Of a DNA stretch of 64,000 nucleotides, positions 34,798 to 44,396 are shown piece after piece. The notes under the pieces were generated by a model that saw only the letters and a list, made by a program, of their open reading frames with translations, ran no database searches and was not told the DNA's origin. Positions within the stretch are counted from its first letter, which is position 1; every line of letters starts with the position of its first letter. The stretch is taken from assembly GCF_002968835.1 (NCBI RefSeq), contig NZ_PKQK01000004.1:124001-188000 (forward strand), in the 5' to 3' direction. This DNA comes from Paenibacillus sp. PCH8 (GTDB lineage: Bacteria; Bacillota; Bacilli; Paenibacillales; Paenibacillaceae). The position numbers and the translations under genes are program-made.

Positions 34798-35847
34798 TTG
34801 AAGGGGAAACCAAACAAAAAACGGATTAAGCCGATATTGAAAAAAAGCATGTTAACTGCGCTCGGATTGGGCATTGCATTGCCTATGGGTGGAACGCTTC
34901 CGCAGGTCAATGCAGGAGTCATTGGTCCGGTAATAAACATTTCACAACCTGTTCTTAACGATGGCATCAACTGGTTAAGTTATTCATCGGAACAAAACGA
35001 TCCTTCTTTTGTACCCGATGTGCCCATCGAGGTAACTAAAGATAATATAGTTAGAATCAATTTAAGTACACATTTTCGCTCTGATGAGTATAGTACGCTC
35101 ACAGCCAGCTCAAGTGATATCAGCATAGCTGAGGTGCGTGTAAATACGATAGAAGATGAGAATATGACAACGCCTGTCAGTACATTGGTGGTTATTCCTC
35201 GCCAAAGCGGCAAAATCAACATCGAATTGAAAGCGAATTATATGATCTCTGGTGCACCAGAGACTGTTACGGATAACATTGAACTTTATATTAGTAAAAA
35301 AGGGGATGTAAATGCAGACGGTAAAGTGAATTCTCTGGATGCAGCAGACCTATTCGATTATCTTCGCAATATGGTAAGTCGCCGCGGCTTTACCTATGTA
35401 GAGATGAACCGTATGGACGTAGATCGTAATGCGGAACCTACTCTGGGGGACATGGATGCTTTGTTAAACGGATATAAAGGCAAAACACTTGGCGGGAAAA
35501 ACAATGACTATGTATTGACCTTTAAACAAGTGGATGATGCGCCGTATGTACTGAATGGTGAATTGAAGGATTACATGGAGAATGCAATTGCTGTTGATTA
35601 CTATTTAATGGATGTTGATTCGGATGATATTGCTACTCCTTCTTATCAGTGGTATCGCGCAACGGAAGCTTCGGGAGAAGATAGAGTGCTGATAGGAGGA
35701 GAAACAGGAGAACAGTATATCGTTAAAGACGAGGACGAAGGTTATTATCTTGTGCTCGAAGTTATTACTCAGTCAACTTCAAACGCAAATACGGAGACTA
35801 GACGAGCATACATTGTTGGAAAAGAAAAAATACAACGACCTATTTAA
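34798..35847 (+). CDS. Exported dockerin-type protein
   Basis: Exported protein of 349 residues, start TTG 34798 with AGGAGG 8 bases upstream (an ATG at 34793 reaches a stop at once). Basic N-terminus plus hydrophobic core (ILKKSMLTALGLGIALPMGGTLPQVNAG) form the signal peptide. Residues 40-165 look beta-sandwich-like. Residues 170-228 are a dockerin type I pair: GDVNADGKVNSLDAADLFDY is a canonical calcium loop (D170, N172, D174, D181), and MDVDRNAEPTLGDMDALLNG is the second, looser one. The C-terminus has an Ig-like repeat (YQWYRATEASGEDRVLIGG). Dockerins bind cohesins; a cohesin protein is encoded 91 bases downstream. No catalytic domain is seen. Confidence 0.82.
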   Translation: MKGKPNKKRIKPILKKSMLTALGLGIALPMGGTLPQVNAGVIGPVINISQPVLNDGINWLSYSSEQNDPSFVPDVPIEVTKDNIVRINLSTHFRSDEYSTLTASSSDISIAEVRVNTIEDENMTTPVSTLVVIPRQSGKINIELKANYMISGAPETVTDNIELYISKKGDVNADGKVNSLDAADLFDYLRNMVSRRGFTYVEMNRMDVDRNAEPTLGDMDALLNGYKGKTLGGKNNDYVLTFKQVDDAPYVLNGELKDYMENAIAVDYYLMDVDSDDIATPSYQWYRATEASGEDRVLIGGETGEQYIVKDEDEGYYLVLEVITQSTSNANTETRRAYIVGKEKIQRPI

Positions 35848-35938
35848 CTCATGTTTTCTAATGTAGGTAACGGATAACAATACTTTTTCTATCTTTACCA
35901 TAAGATCTATCATTTGATACAGACATGGAGGCTATTAC

Positions 35939-37867
35939 ATGTTTCAACCGCAAAAGAAACGTCCTAGAATCAGAAAAACAATGTCGGGTCTGATCGCACT
36001 GACATTACTCTCTTCACTCATATTGCCTAATGTAGCTGGGGCAGAACCGGTAGAACCATCACTAGTACAATTTGCAAATGTAAGCGTACAGGCAGGGCAG
36101 ACCGTTCATGTGCCTGTTGCATTGAAGAAGACCTATTTCGGGGTGAAAGCTTATAATATGCAGATTGATTATGATACGTCTGCACTGGAAATTGTTCGGA
36201 TCACGCCTAAATCTGTCAACGTCATCAGCACATCCCCAAATGAAGATGGTGTAGCAGACTTCCAGTACGAAATTAATGATGCGGAAGGCTGGGTACGGAT
36301 CATATGGGTTGATTTTACTGGGGGTAACAGTCCAATTGTAGACGAACAGCAAATGTTCGATATCGAGATCAAAGCCAAAAGCAATGCGACGCTTGGAACA
36401 AAACAGCTCTCTGTAGATCAAACGGATTCTGAACATTGGCATTTTACGAATGTAGAACATCAGAGCTACACTGAATTGTCAGGTGGAGCAATCACAATTA
36501 CAGCAGCCAACTCAGGTGGTGGAAATTCGAGTTCGCCAGGTTCCTCTTCGGGAGGAAGTGTATCGCCAACTTCACCAGTCGTTACACCTGTTCCATCCAC
36601 TCCTGCGGCAACCAAAGGCGTAGACATCTATGTGAACGGACAGAAACAGGAACAATCTGCAACGGCTACCACATCAACGGTAAACAATCAGGTTACCACC
36701 ACGGTTCACGTGGATAATGACAAAGTCATTAATCAGATTGGAAGTGGATTGCGAACGCTTCTGCTGCCGATTACAGGTACAGGCAAAGGCGCGGTAGTTG
36801 GTGAACTGAATGGTAAGCTTGTTAAAACGATGGAAGGAAGCAATGCCGAAGTGGTCATTCAGACTGACAATGGCACGTACACGCTTCCAGCCAGCCAAAT
36901 TCAGTTGGATCAGGTACTGAAACAACTTGGAAGCTCCGCTCCGCTGGAGGACATCACGATTCAGATTACGATTGCCCCTAGTGCGGAAGCGAAGAAAACA
37001 GCCATTCAGGCCGCAGCAGACAAGCTGGAGAACACAACGGTCATCGCAGCTCCGGTTGATTTTGAAGTAAAAGCGATCTGGAATGGACAGCAAGTGAACG
37101 TGGATCATTTCAACTCTTATGTGGAGCGCTCCATTACATTACCAGAAGGTGTCGATGGTTCGAAGATCACGACGGGAGTCGTGCTTCAGTCAGATGGCAG
37201 TATTCTGCATGTGCCGACCAAGGTTATCAAGGGTGACGGGAACGACTCTGCTGTAATTAACAGCCTGACGAACAGTACGTATGCCCTGATCTATCATCCG
37301 GCAACATTCAGCGATGTAACGAGTCACTGGAGTCGTGATGATGTACAAGATCTGGCATCTCGTCTGATCGTACAAGGTACCGGTGAGAACGTGTTTGCGC
37401 CGGACCGGAGTATTACGCGGGCAGAGTTCACGGCTGTTCTGTTAAGGGGTTTGGGTCTGCACTCCCCGAACAGCACAGAAGCGGCATCATTCACGGATGT
37501 GAAGACAGGTAGCTGGTATGAGGATGAGGTTCAGACGGCTGTGTCCTACGGCCTGATCTCAGGTTATACGGATGAGAGCTTCCGTCCGAATAGCGAAATT
37601 TCTCGTGCTGAAGCGCTGACCATTGTGTCGCGGGCGATGAAACTGGTCGGTCTGGCACAGGCCGACGCGTCAGAGACAACAAGCCTTCTGAGCACATACA
37701 GTGATAGCGCTAAAGTACAAGCATGGGCGACAGAACCAATTGCATCGGCCGTCAAGCAAGGACTGGTACAAGGTGTTGAAGGCAAGCTGATGTCAGATGC
37801 AGACATTAGCCGTGCCCAAACGGCAGCGATTGTGAAAAGATTGCTGGCAAAAGCCGGTTTAATCTAA
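35939..37867 (+). CDS. Cohesin-domain cell-surface protein with three SLH domains
   Basis: Surface anchor of 642 residues. Signal peptide about 1-35, then a cohesin domain (residues 43-189: VSVQAGQTVHVPVALKK, AYNMQIDYDTSALEIV, the usual alternating strands), a Gly/Ser/Pro/Thr linker (190-230), a middle beta domain, and three C-terminal S-layer homology domains with the ITRAEF, ISRAEA and ISRAQT motifs. SLH domains bind pyruvylated wall polysaccharide. A cohesin-SLH protein next to a dockerin protein is the minimal layout of a cellulosome-style anchoring pair. GGAGG precedes ATG 35939 by 7 bases. Confidence 0.87.
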   Translation: MFQPQKKRPRIRKTMSGLIALTLLSSLILPNVAGAEPVEPSLVQFANVSVQAGQTVHVPVALKKTYFGVKAYNMQIDYDTSALEIVRITPKSVNVISTSPNEDGVADFQYEINDAEGWVRIIWVDFTGGNSPIVDEQQMFDIEIKAKSNATLGTKQLSVDQTDSEHWHFTNVEHQSYTELSGGAITITAANSGGGNSSSPGSSSGGSVSPTSPVVTPVPSTPAATKGVDIYVNGQKQEQSATATTSTVNNQVTTTVHVDNDKVINQIGSGLRTLLLPITGTGKGAVVGELNGKLVKTMEGSNAEVVIQTDNGTYTLPASQIQLDQVLKQLGSSAPLEDITIQITIAPSAEAKKTAIQAAADKLENTTVIAAPVDFEVKAIWNGQQVNVDHFNSYVERSITLPEGVDGSKITTGVVLQSDGSILHVPTKVIKGDGNDSAVINSLTNSTYALIYHPATFSDVTSHWSRDDVQDLASRLIVQGTGENVFAPDRSITRAEFTAVLLRGLGLHSPNSTEAASFTDVKTGSWYEDEVQTAVSYGLISGYTDESFRPNSEISRAEALTIVSRAMKLVGLAQADASETTSLLSTYSDSAKVQAWATEPIASAVKQGLVQGVEGKLMSDADISRAQTAAIVKRLLAKAGLI

Positions 37868-37889
37868 TCCGATTCAATCACGAAATGAG

Positions 37890-37928
37890 ACAACCCAAGT
37901 CCTGAGTTATATAGGACTTGGGTTGTTT
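37890..37928 (+). terminator. Terminator after cohesin-SLH gene
   Basis: ACAACCCAAGTCCT pairs perfectly with AGGACTTGGGTTGT around a 9-base loop. Confidence 0.88.
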
Positions 37929-38096
37929 GGTTCCTACACTTACTTGAAATGATCCTTGTTCAAGCAAGTAGTAGGTTTTTTGCGTATAAGCGATGCTCAG
38001 GGTGCCGTTCAGTTCATTATCAGTTCACACAAATTTGGTACGATATGAAAATAAATAGATAGATATAGCGCATGATCAGGAGAGGAAGAGATCCAG

Positions 38097-40061
38097 ATGA
38101 AAATATTGGAAGTTATAAATGTGAAGAAATCATATACGTTGTATGGGAAAGAAAAGGTCCCGGTCCTCCACGGATTGAACCTGAGCTTTGAAACCGGGGA
38201 ATTCGTCTCGATTCTTGGTGAGTCTGGTTGTGGGAAATCGACGTTGATGAATATCATTGGTGGGATGGACTCGGATTACGAAGGGGACGTTCTGGTTCGC
38301 GGCAAGAATTTGAGTGCCATGACAGAGAAGGAAATGGACGATTATCGGAAGAATAATATCGGCTTTGTATTTCAGAATTTCAATCTGATTCCACATCTGT
38401 CTGTCCTCGAAAATGTTACGATTGCAATGCAAATGACGGATACGAATGAGCAGGAGCGGAACCAACGTGCCGTTGATATACTGACAGAGGTTGGGCTGAA
38501 AGATCATCTGAATAAACGTCCAAACCAGTTATCCGGGGGTCAGAAGCAACGGGTTTCCATCGCACGGGCTTTATCGAACAATCCTGATATTATTCTCGCA
38601 GATGAACCAACAGGTGCTCTGGATCGGGAGAACGGAGATCAAATCCTGGCTTTGCTGGACAGCATAGCAAAAAAAGGAATGCTGGTTATTGCCGTAACTC
38701 ATTCGCAGAAAGTGGCTGACTCCGGCACACGTATTGTGAAGGTCGAAGAGGGGCGCATTAGTGATGATATTCACCTGAAAGATCCTTCTACAGCTGTTTA
38801 CGAGAGTGGTCAGGATTCTTCCCGGAGCCTGAGCCTGCTTGCTTCATTCAAGATGGCACTTAAAAATATGAAACTCAACGCCAAGCGTAATGTATTGGTA
38901 GCATTGGGTGGATCTATAGGTATATTAAGTGTACTCCTGATGCTCTCCTTGGGTAATGGAATAACGACGTATATGAACGACGAGATCAATTCAAGTATGG
39001 ACCCTTTGCTCGTAGATATAACCAAGCCGAGTGAAGAAGCCAAGAACATGCAAGGCCCCGAAGCCTTGATGGCATCAGGTGAACCATTCACAGAAGCTGA
39101 TATTGAGACGATTCGCAATTTTCCTAATGTGGATCATGTAGAGACGATCACGACCATTACAGGCCAATCGACGATGGTGAATGAAGAACAAAGTGTGGGA
39201 CTCACGCAGTTAACGACGTTAACGGATGCGTTTGATCCAGCATTGATGACAACGGGTGTACTGCCAGTAGAAAATCAGATGTTGTTACCCCTCGATACGG
39301 CGAAACAATTAAGTGGAAATGACCAAGCTGAATCCATGATCGGCAAGTCTGTGTTTCTATATATTAATGAGATGGATGGCAATAATAAACCAGTAACTTT
39401 GGAGAAAGAAGTAACCATCTCAGGAATCTATGAAGCAGCAGATCCAAGATCTCCAATGCAGCAATCCCCCGGATACATTTCATCAGAGACGTTGGAGCAA
39501 ATGTATACGGACAAAGGAATAACGATTGGACCGATTCAGGTTAACGCCTACGCAACCGATATGAAATATGTTAATGAAATCAATGAAGCTGCTGTTGATG
39601 CTGGCTTTGCAGGCTCCCAAATGGCCAAGGTCATGGAGAATATTACGACATATGTAAGTATGGCTTCGATTGTACTCGCTGGTATTGCGGGCATTTCGTT
39701 AATCGTATCCGGTATCATGATATTGGTTGTCCTGTATATTAGTGTCGTGGAACGGACGAAGGAGATCGGAATTCTTAGGGCAATTGGAGCAAGAAAGAAA
39801 GATATCAAGCGAATATTCTTCTCTGAGTCTGCCTTATTAGGCGTATTTAGTGGTATTATTGCGGTAATCTTTGCAGTGATCATTAGTTATGTGCTGAATA
39901 TTCTTCTGGACAATGCGTTTGGAGCAAAACTAATCAATCTCTCGGGATATTATATCTTATTCGGTATCGTGGTTAGCACAGCGATTAGTATCGTGGCCGG
40001 TTTGATGCCATCATCGAAAGCTGCGAAGCTGGACCCGATGGAATCTTTACGATACGAATAA
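38097..40061 (+). CDS. MacB-like ABC transporter, ATPase fused to FtsX-type permease
   Basis: Fused ABC protein of 654 residues. ATPase in residues 1-235: Walker A GESGCGKST, Q-loop FVFQNFNLIP, signature LSGGQKQRVSIARAL, Walker B IILADEPTGALD, H-loop THS. The permease half has a helix at about 260-285, a large extracytoplasmic domain and three C-terminal helices (MACB_PCD/FtsX). Such proteins use ATP to move or extract peptides and lipids at the membrane, often antibiotics or lantibiotics. An OmpR response regulator and a histidine kinase follow closely, so it is probably induced by the compound it handles. The 229-base gap before it holds the previous gene's terminator and a short promoter region. 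Confidence 0.88.
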   Translation: MKILEVINVKKSYTLYGKEKVPVLHGLNLSFETGEFVSILGESGCGKSTLMNIIGGMDSDYEGDVLVRGKNLSAMTEKEMDDYRKNNIGFVFQNFNLIPHLSVLENVTIAMQMTDTNEQERNQRAVDILTEVGLKDHLNKRPNQLSGGQKQRVSIARALSNNPDIILADEPTGALDRENGDQILALLDSIAKKGMLVIAVTHSQKVADSGTRIVKVEEGRISDDIHLKDPSTAVYESGQDSSRSLSLLASFKMALKNMKLNAKRNVLVALGGSIGILSVLLMLSLGNGITTYMNDEINSSMDPLLVDITKPSEEAKNMQGPEALMASGEPFTEADIETIRNFPNVDHVETITTITGQSTMVNEEQSVGLTQLTTLTDAFDPALMTTGVLPVENQMLLPLDTAKQLSGNDQAESMIGKSVFLYINEMDGNNKPVTLEKEVTISGIYEAADPRSPMQQSPGYISSETLEQMYTDKGITIGPIQVNAYATDMKYVNEINEAAVDAGFAGSQMAKVMENITTYVSMASIVLAGIAGISLIVSGIMILVVLYISVVERTKEIGILRAIGARKKDIKRIFFSESALLGVFSGIIAVIFAVIISYVLNILLDNAFGAKLINLSGYYILFGIVVSTAISIVAGLMPSSKAAKLDPMESLRYE

Positions 40062-40090
40062 ATATCAATTTTGGAAAGGATAATGGTTAC

Positions 40091-40759
40091 ATGAACACGA
40101 TTCTGGTGGTGGACGATGATTCCCATATCCGCAAATTAATCCGAATCTATCTTGAAAAGAATCAATTTTCCGTGCTGGAAGCATCAGACGGTCAAGAGGC
40201 GTTAGATATTCTCTCTCATACAAAAGTTGATCTGGCGATTGTGGATGTGATGATGCCACGAATAGACGGCATTGAACTGACGGAAGATATCCGGTCTTAT
40301 CTGGACATCCCGATCCTGATGGTGACGGCCAAGGGAGAATCCAAGGACAAAGTCAGAGGATTTAATGCAGGATCAGACGATTACCTGGTTAAACCATTTG
40401 ATCCGGTAGAGTTAATCTTGCGAGTGAAATCGTTATTGAAACGATATAACAAAAGTGCATTGAACATGATTCAGATCAGTGGCGTAACGATTGATTTGGG
40501 TAATCTGATGGTCGTTGCGGACGGACGAACCATCGAATTGAAAAAGAAGGAATGTGAATTGTTATTTTCTCTGGCGAGTTCGCCAGGGAAAATATTCACA
40601 CGTACACAGCTTATAGATGATATATGGGGTATCGATTACGAAGGCGATGAGCGTACGGTTGACGTACATATCAAACGGTTAAGGGAGCGGCTTGAACCTG
40701 TTCCTGAGCTAGTGATCTCAACGATCAGAGGACTTGGATATCGCCTGGAACGGACATGA
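40091..40759 (+). CDS. OmpR-family response regulator
   Basis: Response regulator of 222 residues with receiver (acidic DDD at 8-10, phospho-acceptor in LAIVDVMMPRIDG, Lys in YLVKPFDP) and a winged-helix DNA-binding domain (ELKKKECELLFSLASSPGKIFTRTQLIDDIWG, DERTVDVHIKRLRERLE, ISTIRGLGYRLE). GGAAAGGA precedes ATG 40091. It lies 29 bases after the MacB-like gene and overlaps the kinase by ATGA, forming an ABC-RR-HK operon. Confidence 0.93.
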   Translation: MNTILVVDDDSHIRKLIRIYLEKNQFSVLEASDGQEALDILSHTKVDLAIVDVMMPRIDGIELTEDIRSYLDIPILMVTAKGESKDKVRGFNAGSDDYLVKPFDPVELILRVKSLLKRYNKSALNMIQISGVTIDLGNLMVVADGRTIELKKKECELLFSLASSPGKIFTRTQLIDDIWGIDYEGDERTVDVHIKRLRERLEPVPELVISTIRGLGYRLERT

Positions 40760-42093
40760 GAATGTTGAGGAAAAGTCTGCGACTTCGAATCGTAGCTACT
40801 TTTATTGGGATTGTTCTGGTGAGCTTGATTCTCTCCTTTATGCTGAATAGCGGGTCCCAGGAAAAGACGCCGAATCGTTTTATGGTTACCTTTGCTGAAG
40901 ATCTAGCTACACTGATTAACCTGATCGATGATCCGGGAAAAGTGAAATCTAGCTTGGATATCTTTGCACGGTACGGCTTGAACATCACACCCGTCAGTGA
41001 ACAAAGTGAAGTGTTATCTTCCTTGCCAGAGGACAAAGTTCATTCGTTATTTGAGGCGGGGACAACCAATGCAATATTTATGTCCAGTAAAGATGGAATT
41101 GCGACCATAGGTGTTCCCGGAACGGATGAGGGGATCGGCACATTTCTGATACAAAGCGATTTCTCCTCTCTTTTTCATACGCTGAGAAACACGCTCTTAA
41201 CCTCACTGTTAACGGTTCTGGTCATTGGAAGTTTATTAATCCTGTTCATGTCCGGGTACATTGTGAAACCGATTAAGAGGTTGACGGTTGCAGCGAAGGA
41301 GATGTCGTCAGGGGACCTGTCGGTGCGGTTAAAACATAACAACCAGGATGAGTTTGGCGAACTGATGGAGAGCTTCAATCATATGGCCAGTGAGTTGCAG
41401 AAAATCGATTCTGTTCGTGATGACTTTGTCAGCAATGTCTCTCATGAAATGCAGTCTCCGCTCACATCGATTAGAGGATTCACCAGAGCGTTACAAGATG
41501 GTGTTATTCCATTAGAAGAGCAGAAAGAGCATCTGGATATCATATATGAGGAAACGCTGCGCTTATCTAGGCTTAGTGATAATTTGCTTCGACTAGCCTC
41601 ACTAGATTCGGAGCATCATCCGGTTGATTTCACCACATTCCAGTTAGATGAACAATTAAGAAGGACGATCTTATTGGCGGAGCCGCAGTGGGCGCAGAAG
41701 GATATACAGATCGAATTGGACTTGTTGCCCTGCGAGATCACGGTGGACAAAGATTTGTTTGATCAGGTCTGGCAGAATTTAATAAACAATGCGATCAAAT
41801 ACACTAGTTCTAATGGTACCATTCATGTCGAAATTGAGACGTCATCTTCATTCGTGAAGGTATTGATAAGAGATTCTGGACAAGGAATACCTGAGGAAGC
41901 CCTCCCGTATATCTTCGATCGTTTTTATATGGTGGACAAAGCGCGAAGTAGCTCGCTTCGAGGTAATGGATTGGGATTATCCATTGTAATTAAAATTTTG
42001 AAACTGCATCAATGTACGATTGATGTGCACAGCCAAGTGGGAGAAGGCACGCAGTTTATTGTCACAATTCCCAGATTGGTTATTACATCTTAA
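40756..42093 (+). CDS. Sensor histidine kinase
   Basis: Histidine kinase of 445 residues. N-terminal helix (about 10-30), extracellular sensor of about 110 residues, second helix (about 145-170), HAMP domain (KPIKRLTVAAKEMSSGDLSVR), HisKA with the phospho-His in VSNVSHEMQSPLTSIRGF, and HATPase (N box NLINNAIKYTS, G1 DSGQGIPEEA, G2 GNGLGLSI). Partner of the preceding response regulator, with a 4-base overlap. The likely cue is the substrate of the MacB-like transporter. Confidence 0.92.
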   Translation: MRMLRKSLRLRIVATFIGIVLVSLILSFMLNSGSQEKTPNRFMVTFAEDLATLINLIDDPGKVKSSLDIFARYGLNITPVSEQSEVLSSLPEDKVHSLFEAGTTNAIFMSSKDGIATIGVPGTDEGIGTFLIQSDFSSLFHTLRNTLLTSLLTVLVIGSLLILFMSGYIVKPIKRLTVAAKEMSSGDLSVRLKHNNQDEFGELMESFNHMASELQKIDSVRDDFVSNVSHEMQSPLTSIRGFTRALQDGVIPLEEQKEHLDIIYEETLRLSRLSDNLLRLASLDSEHHPVDFTTFQLDEQLRRTILLAEPQWAQKDIQIELDLLPCEITVDKDLFDQVWQNLINNAIKYTSSNGTIHVEIETSSSFVKVLIRDSGQGIPEEALPYIFDRFYMVDKARSSSLRGNGLGLSIVIKILKLHQCTIDVHSQVGEGTQFIVTIPRLVITS

Positions 42094-42113
42094 AGTAAGC
42101 TTGAATAGCGATC

Positions 42114-42177
42114 AGCAATATGGAAACAATCGGTCCCTGGTGAGTTCAGGATTCAGACTGTTACCATATTGCTTTTT
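42114..42177 (+). terminator. Likely terminator of the ABC-RR-HK operon
   Basis: AGCAATATGG pairs perfectly with CCATATTGCT, about 40-base loop, followed by TTTTT. Confidence 0.6.
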
Positions 42178-42213
42178 GCTATGTGTCTATCGGACAGATT
42201 TTCATATATAGTT

Positions 42214-42242
42214 TTGTTAAGCATGGAATCATTTGATAAAAT
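42214..42242 (+). promoter_or_regulatory. Promoter of the ubiD-type gene
   Basis: TTGTTA (42214-42219), 17-base spacer, TAAAAT (42237-42242); start of transcription near 42249. Confidence 0.55.
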
Positions 42243-42306
42243 AGAAGAGACATTATGTGAATAGTTGAACTTAATCAATTTATCATACAGAGAATGGAGC
42301 CATCCA

Positions 42307-44141
42307 ATGAAATATCGCAATATGGAAGATTGTATTAACGATCTGGAGCAGCACGGTCATTTGATTCGGGTCAAAGAAGAGGTTGATCCTCATCTGGAGA
42401 TGGCAGCGATTCATATGAAAGTACATGAGGCTAAAGGGCCTGCTTTGCTATTCGAAAATGTAAAAGGCTCGAAGTTCCAGGCTGTGTCGAATCTGTTCGG
42501 TACGGTGGAACGAAGCAAGTTCATGTTCCGCGGTACACTTGAAGGCGTACAACGGGTGATGGCTGTTCGTGATGATCCCATGAAGGCGCTCAAGACGCCA
42601 TTTCAGCATGTCCGCACAGGTCTTGCTGCATGGCAGGCGCTGCCAAAACAGAAGTCTATTAGCCTACCCGTGTCCGCGCAAGAGATTCAAATCTCGGACC
42701 TGCCGCTGATCAAGCACTGGCCCATGGATGGCGGAGCATTCGTGACACTACCACAGGTCTATTCAGAAGACCCTGACAAACCAGGCATTATGAATTCCAA
42801 TCTGGGAATGTACCGGGTGCAACTGGATGGCAATGATTTTGACTTAAACAAGGAAATTGGCTTGCACTATCAGATTCATCGCGGAATCGGGATACATCAG
42901 GCTAAGGCGGTCAAAAAGGGAGAACCACTGAAAGTCAGTATTTTCATTGGGGGTCCACCGGCACATACACTCTCGGCGGTTATGCCTCTTCCTGAAGGAC
43001 TCAGTGAGTTGACCTTTGCTGGCCTGCTGGCCGGACGTCGCTTCCGGTACAGTTACAAGGATGGATATTGTATTAGCAATGACGCCGATTTTGTGATCAC
43101 GGGTGATATCTACCCAGGCGAGACGAAGCCTGAAGGTCCGTTCGGTGATCACCTGGGATACTACAGTCTGACGCATGAATTTCCGCTTATGCGAGTTCAC
43201 AAAGTATATGCCAAACCGAATGCCATCTGGCCGTTTACGGTTGTTGGTCGTCCACCGCAGGAGGATACGGCTTTTGGTGATTTGATTCATGAGATCACTG
43301 GAGATGCGATCAAACAGGAGATTCCAGGCGTCAAAGAAGTTCATGCGGTAGATGCCGCAGGGGTTCATCCATTGCTGTTCGCGATTGGCAGCGAACGTTA
43401 CACACCTTATCAGGCTGTGAAGCAGCCAACCGAGTTGTTGACCATAGCCAATCGTATTTTGGGTACAGGTCAACTCAGTTTGGCGAAGTATCTGTTTATT
43501 ACTGCTGAGGATCAGCAGACTTTGGATACACATCGTGAAGTCGAATTCCTGACCTATATTCTGGAGCGTATAGATCTTCAGCGGGATATTCATTTCTACA
43601 CACATACGACGATTGATACGCTGGATTATTCAGGCACAGGGCTGAACAGCGGTAGCAAGGTGGTTTTTGCAGCATACGGTGACAAGGTTCGAGAACTGTG
43701 CAAGGAAGTGCCAGAGTCCTTGAAGAACATTCGAGGTTATGAGACCCCGCAGATGATCATGCCGGGAATCGTTTCGATTCAGACAACGGCCTTCACGAGT
43801 TACGCAGATACAGCACTAGAGATGCAAGCCTTCACGTCCTTGTTGAAGGAGCAGGGGGGGCTGGAATCGTGTCCGATGATCATCCTTTGTGATGATAGTT
43901 CGTTCCTAAGTGCGAACCTGAGCAACTTCTTATGGGCAACCTTTACCCGTAGCAACCCTTCGCATGATATGTATGGTGTAAATAGCGGAACCAACCACAA
44001 ACATTGGGGCTGTGATCAAGTTATTATTGATGCGCGTGTGAAACCGCACCAGGCCCCCCGCTGATTCCCGATGCTTCGGTGGAGAAGAGTATTGAACGGT
44101 TTTTTGTGAATGGAGCCAGCCTGGGATCAATCAAATTGTAA
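42307..44141 (+). pseudogene. UbiD-family decarboxylase, frame broken at a C run near the end
   Basis: prFMN-dependent (UbiD) decarboxylase of about 611 residues, the longer form related to menaquinone-type UbiD enzymes. Typical segments: GPALLFENVKGSKFQAVSNLFG, LHYQIHRGIGIHQAKA, GDIYPGETKPEGPFGDH, and PEGPFGDHLGYY around the active-site Glu/Arg region. The frame stops early at C run 44054-44059 (HQAPR*). Adding one C yields HQAPPLIPDASVEKSIERF followed by FVNGASLGSIKL and a stop at 44141, the expected family C-terminus. The protein is otherwise intact, so an omitted base is likelier than inactivation. GGAG lies 7 bases before ATG 42307. The physiological substrate is unknown. Confidence 0.83.
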
Positions 44142-44155
44142 TCCGGGATGCGTTA

Positions 44156-44187
44156 AAGGAGTTCAAACGCGAGAGTTTGGGCTCCTT
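44156..44187 (+). terminator. Weak terminator-like hairpin after ubiD-type gene
   Basis: AAGGAGTTCAAAC pairs with GTTTGGGCTCCTT using two G·U pairs; the following T run is interrupted. Confidence 0.4.
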
Positions 44188-44396
44188 GTTGCTTCATTCA
44201 TGATTAAAAACCGGGACTAATATCTGCATTAGACTGAGGATAAAGTCTTAGGTGTTCGTATTTCCCTTTATGATTAAGGTCATTTGAACTATGCATAAAA
44301 AGAAGAATTATAACGATATAAAGAAGTATAGGTATTTTGTGGACCCGATCCGTTGGGTGCTGTTACTATAATGACTTGTTCAGGGGGAATACCGAT

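Noticed and set aside
38097..42093. Calling the MacB-like operon a second Bce module
   Set aside because: The transporter is a fused ATPase-permease with a MacB-like periplasmic-type domain, and its kinase has a large extracellular sensor and HAMP, unlike BceS.
42844..43605. 253-codon open frame on the minus strand
   Set aside because: Lies wholly within the UbiD-family gene, has no ribosome site and no recognisable domain; it is a mirror of the coding strand's codon bias.
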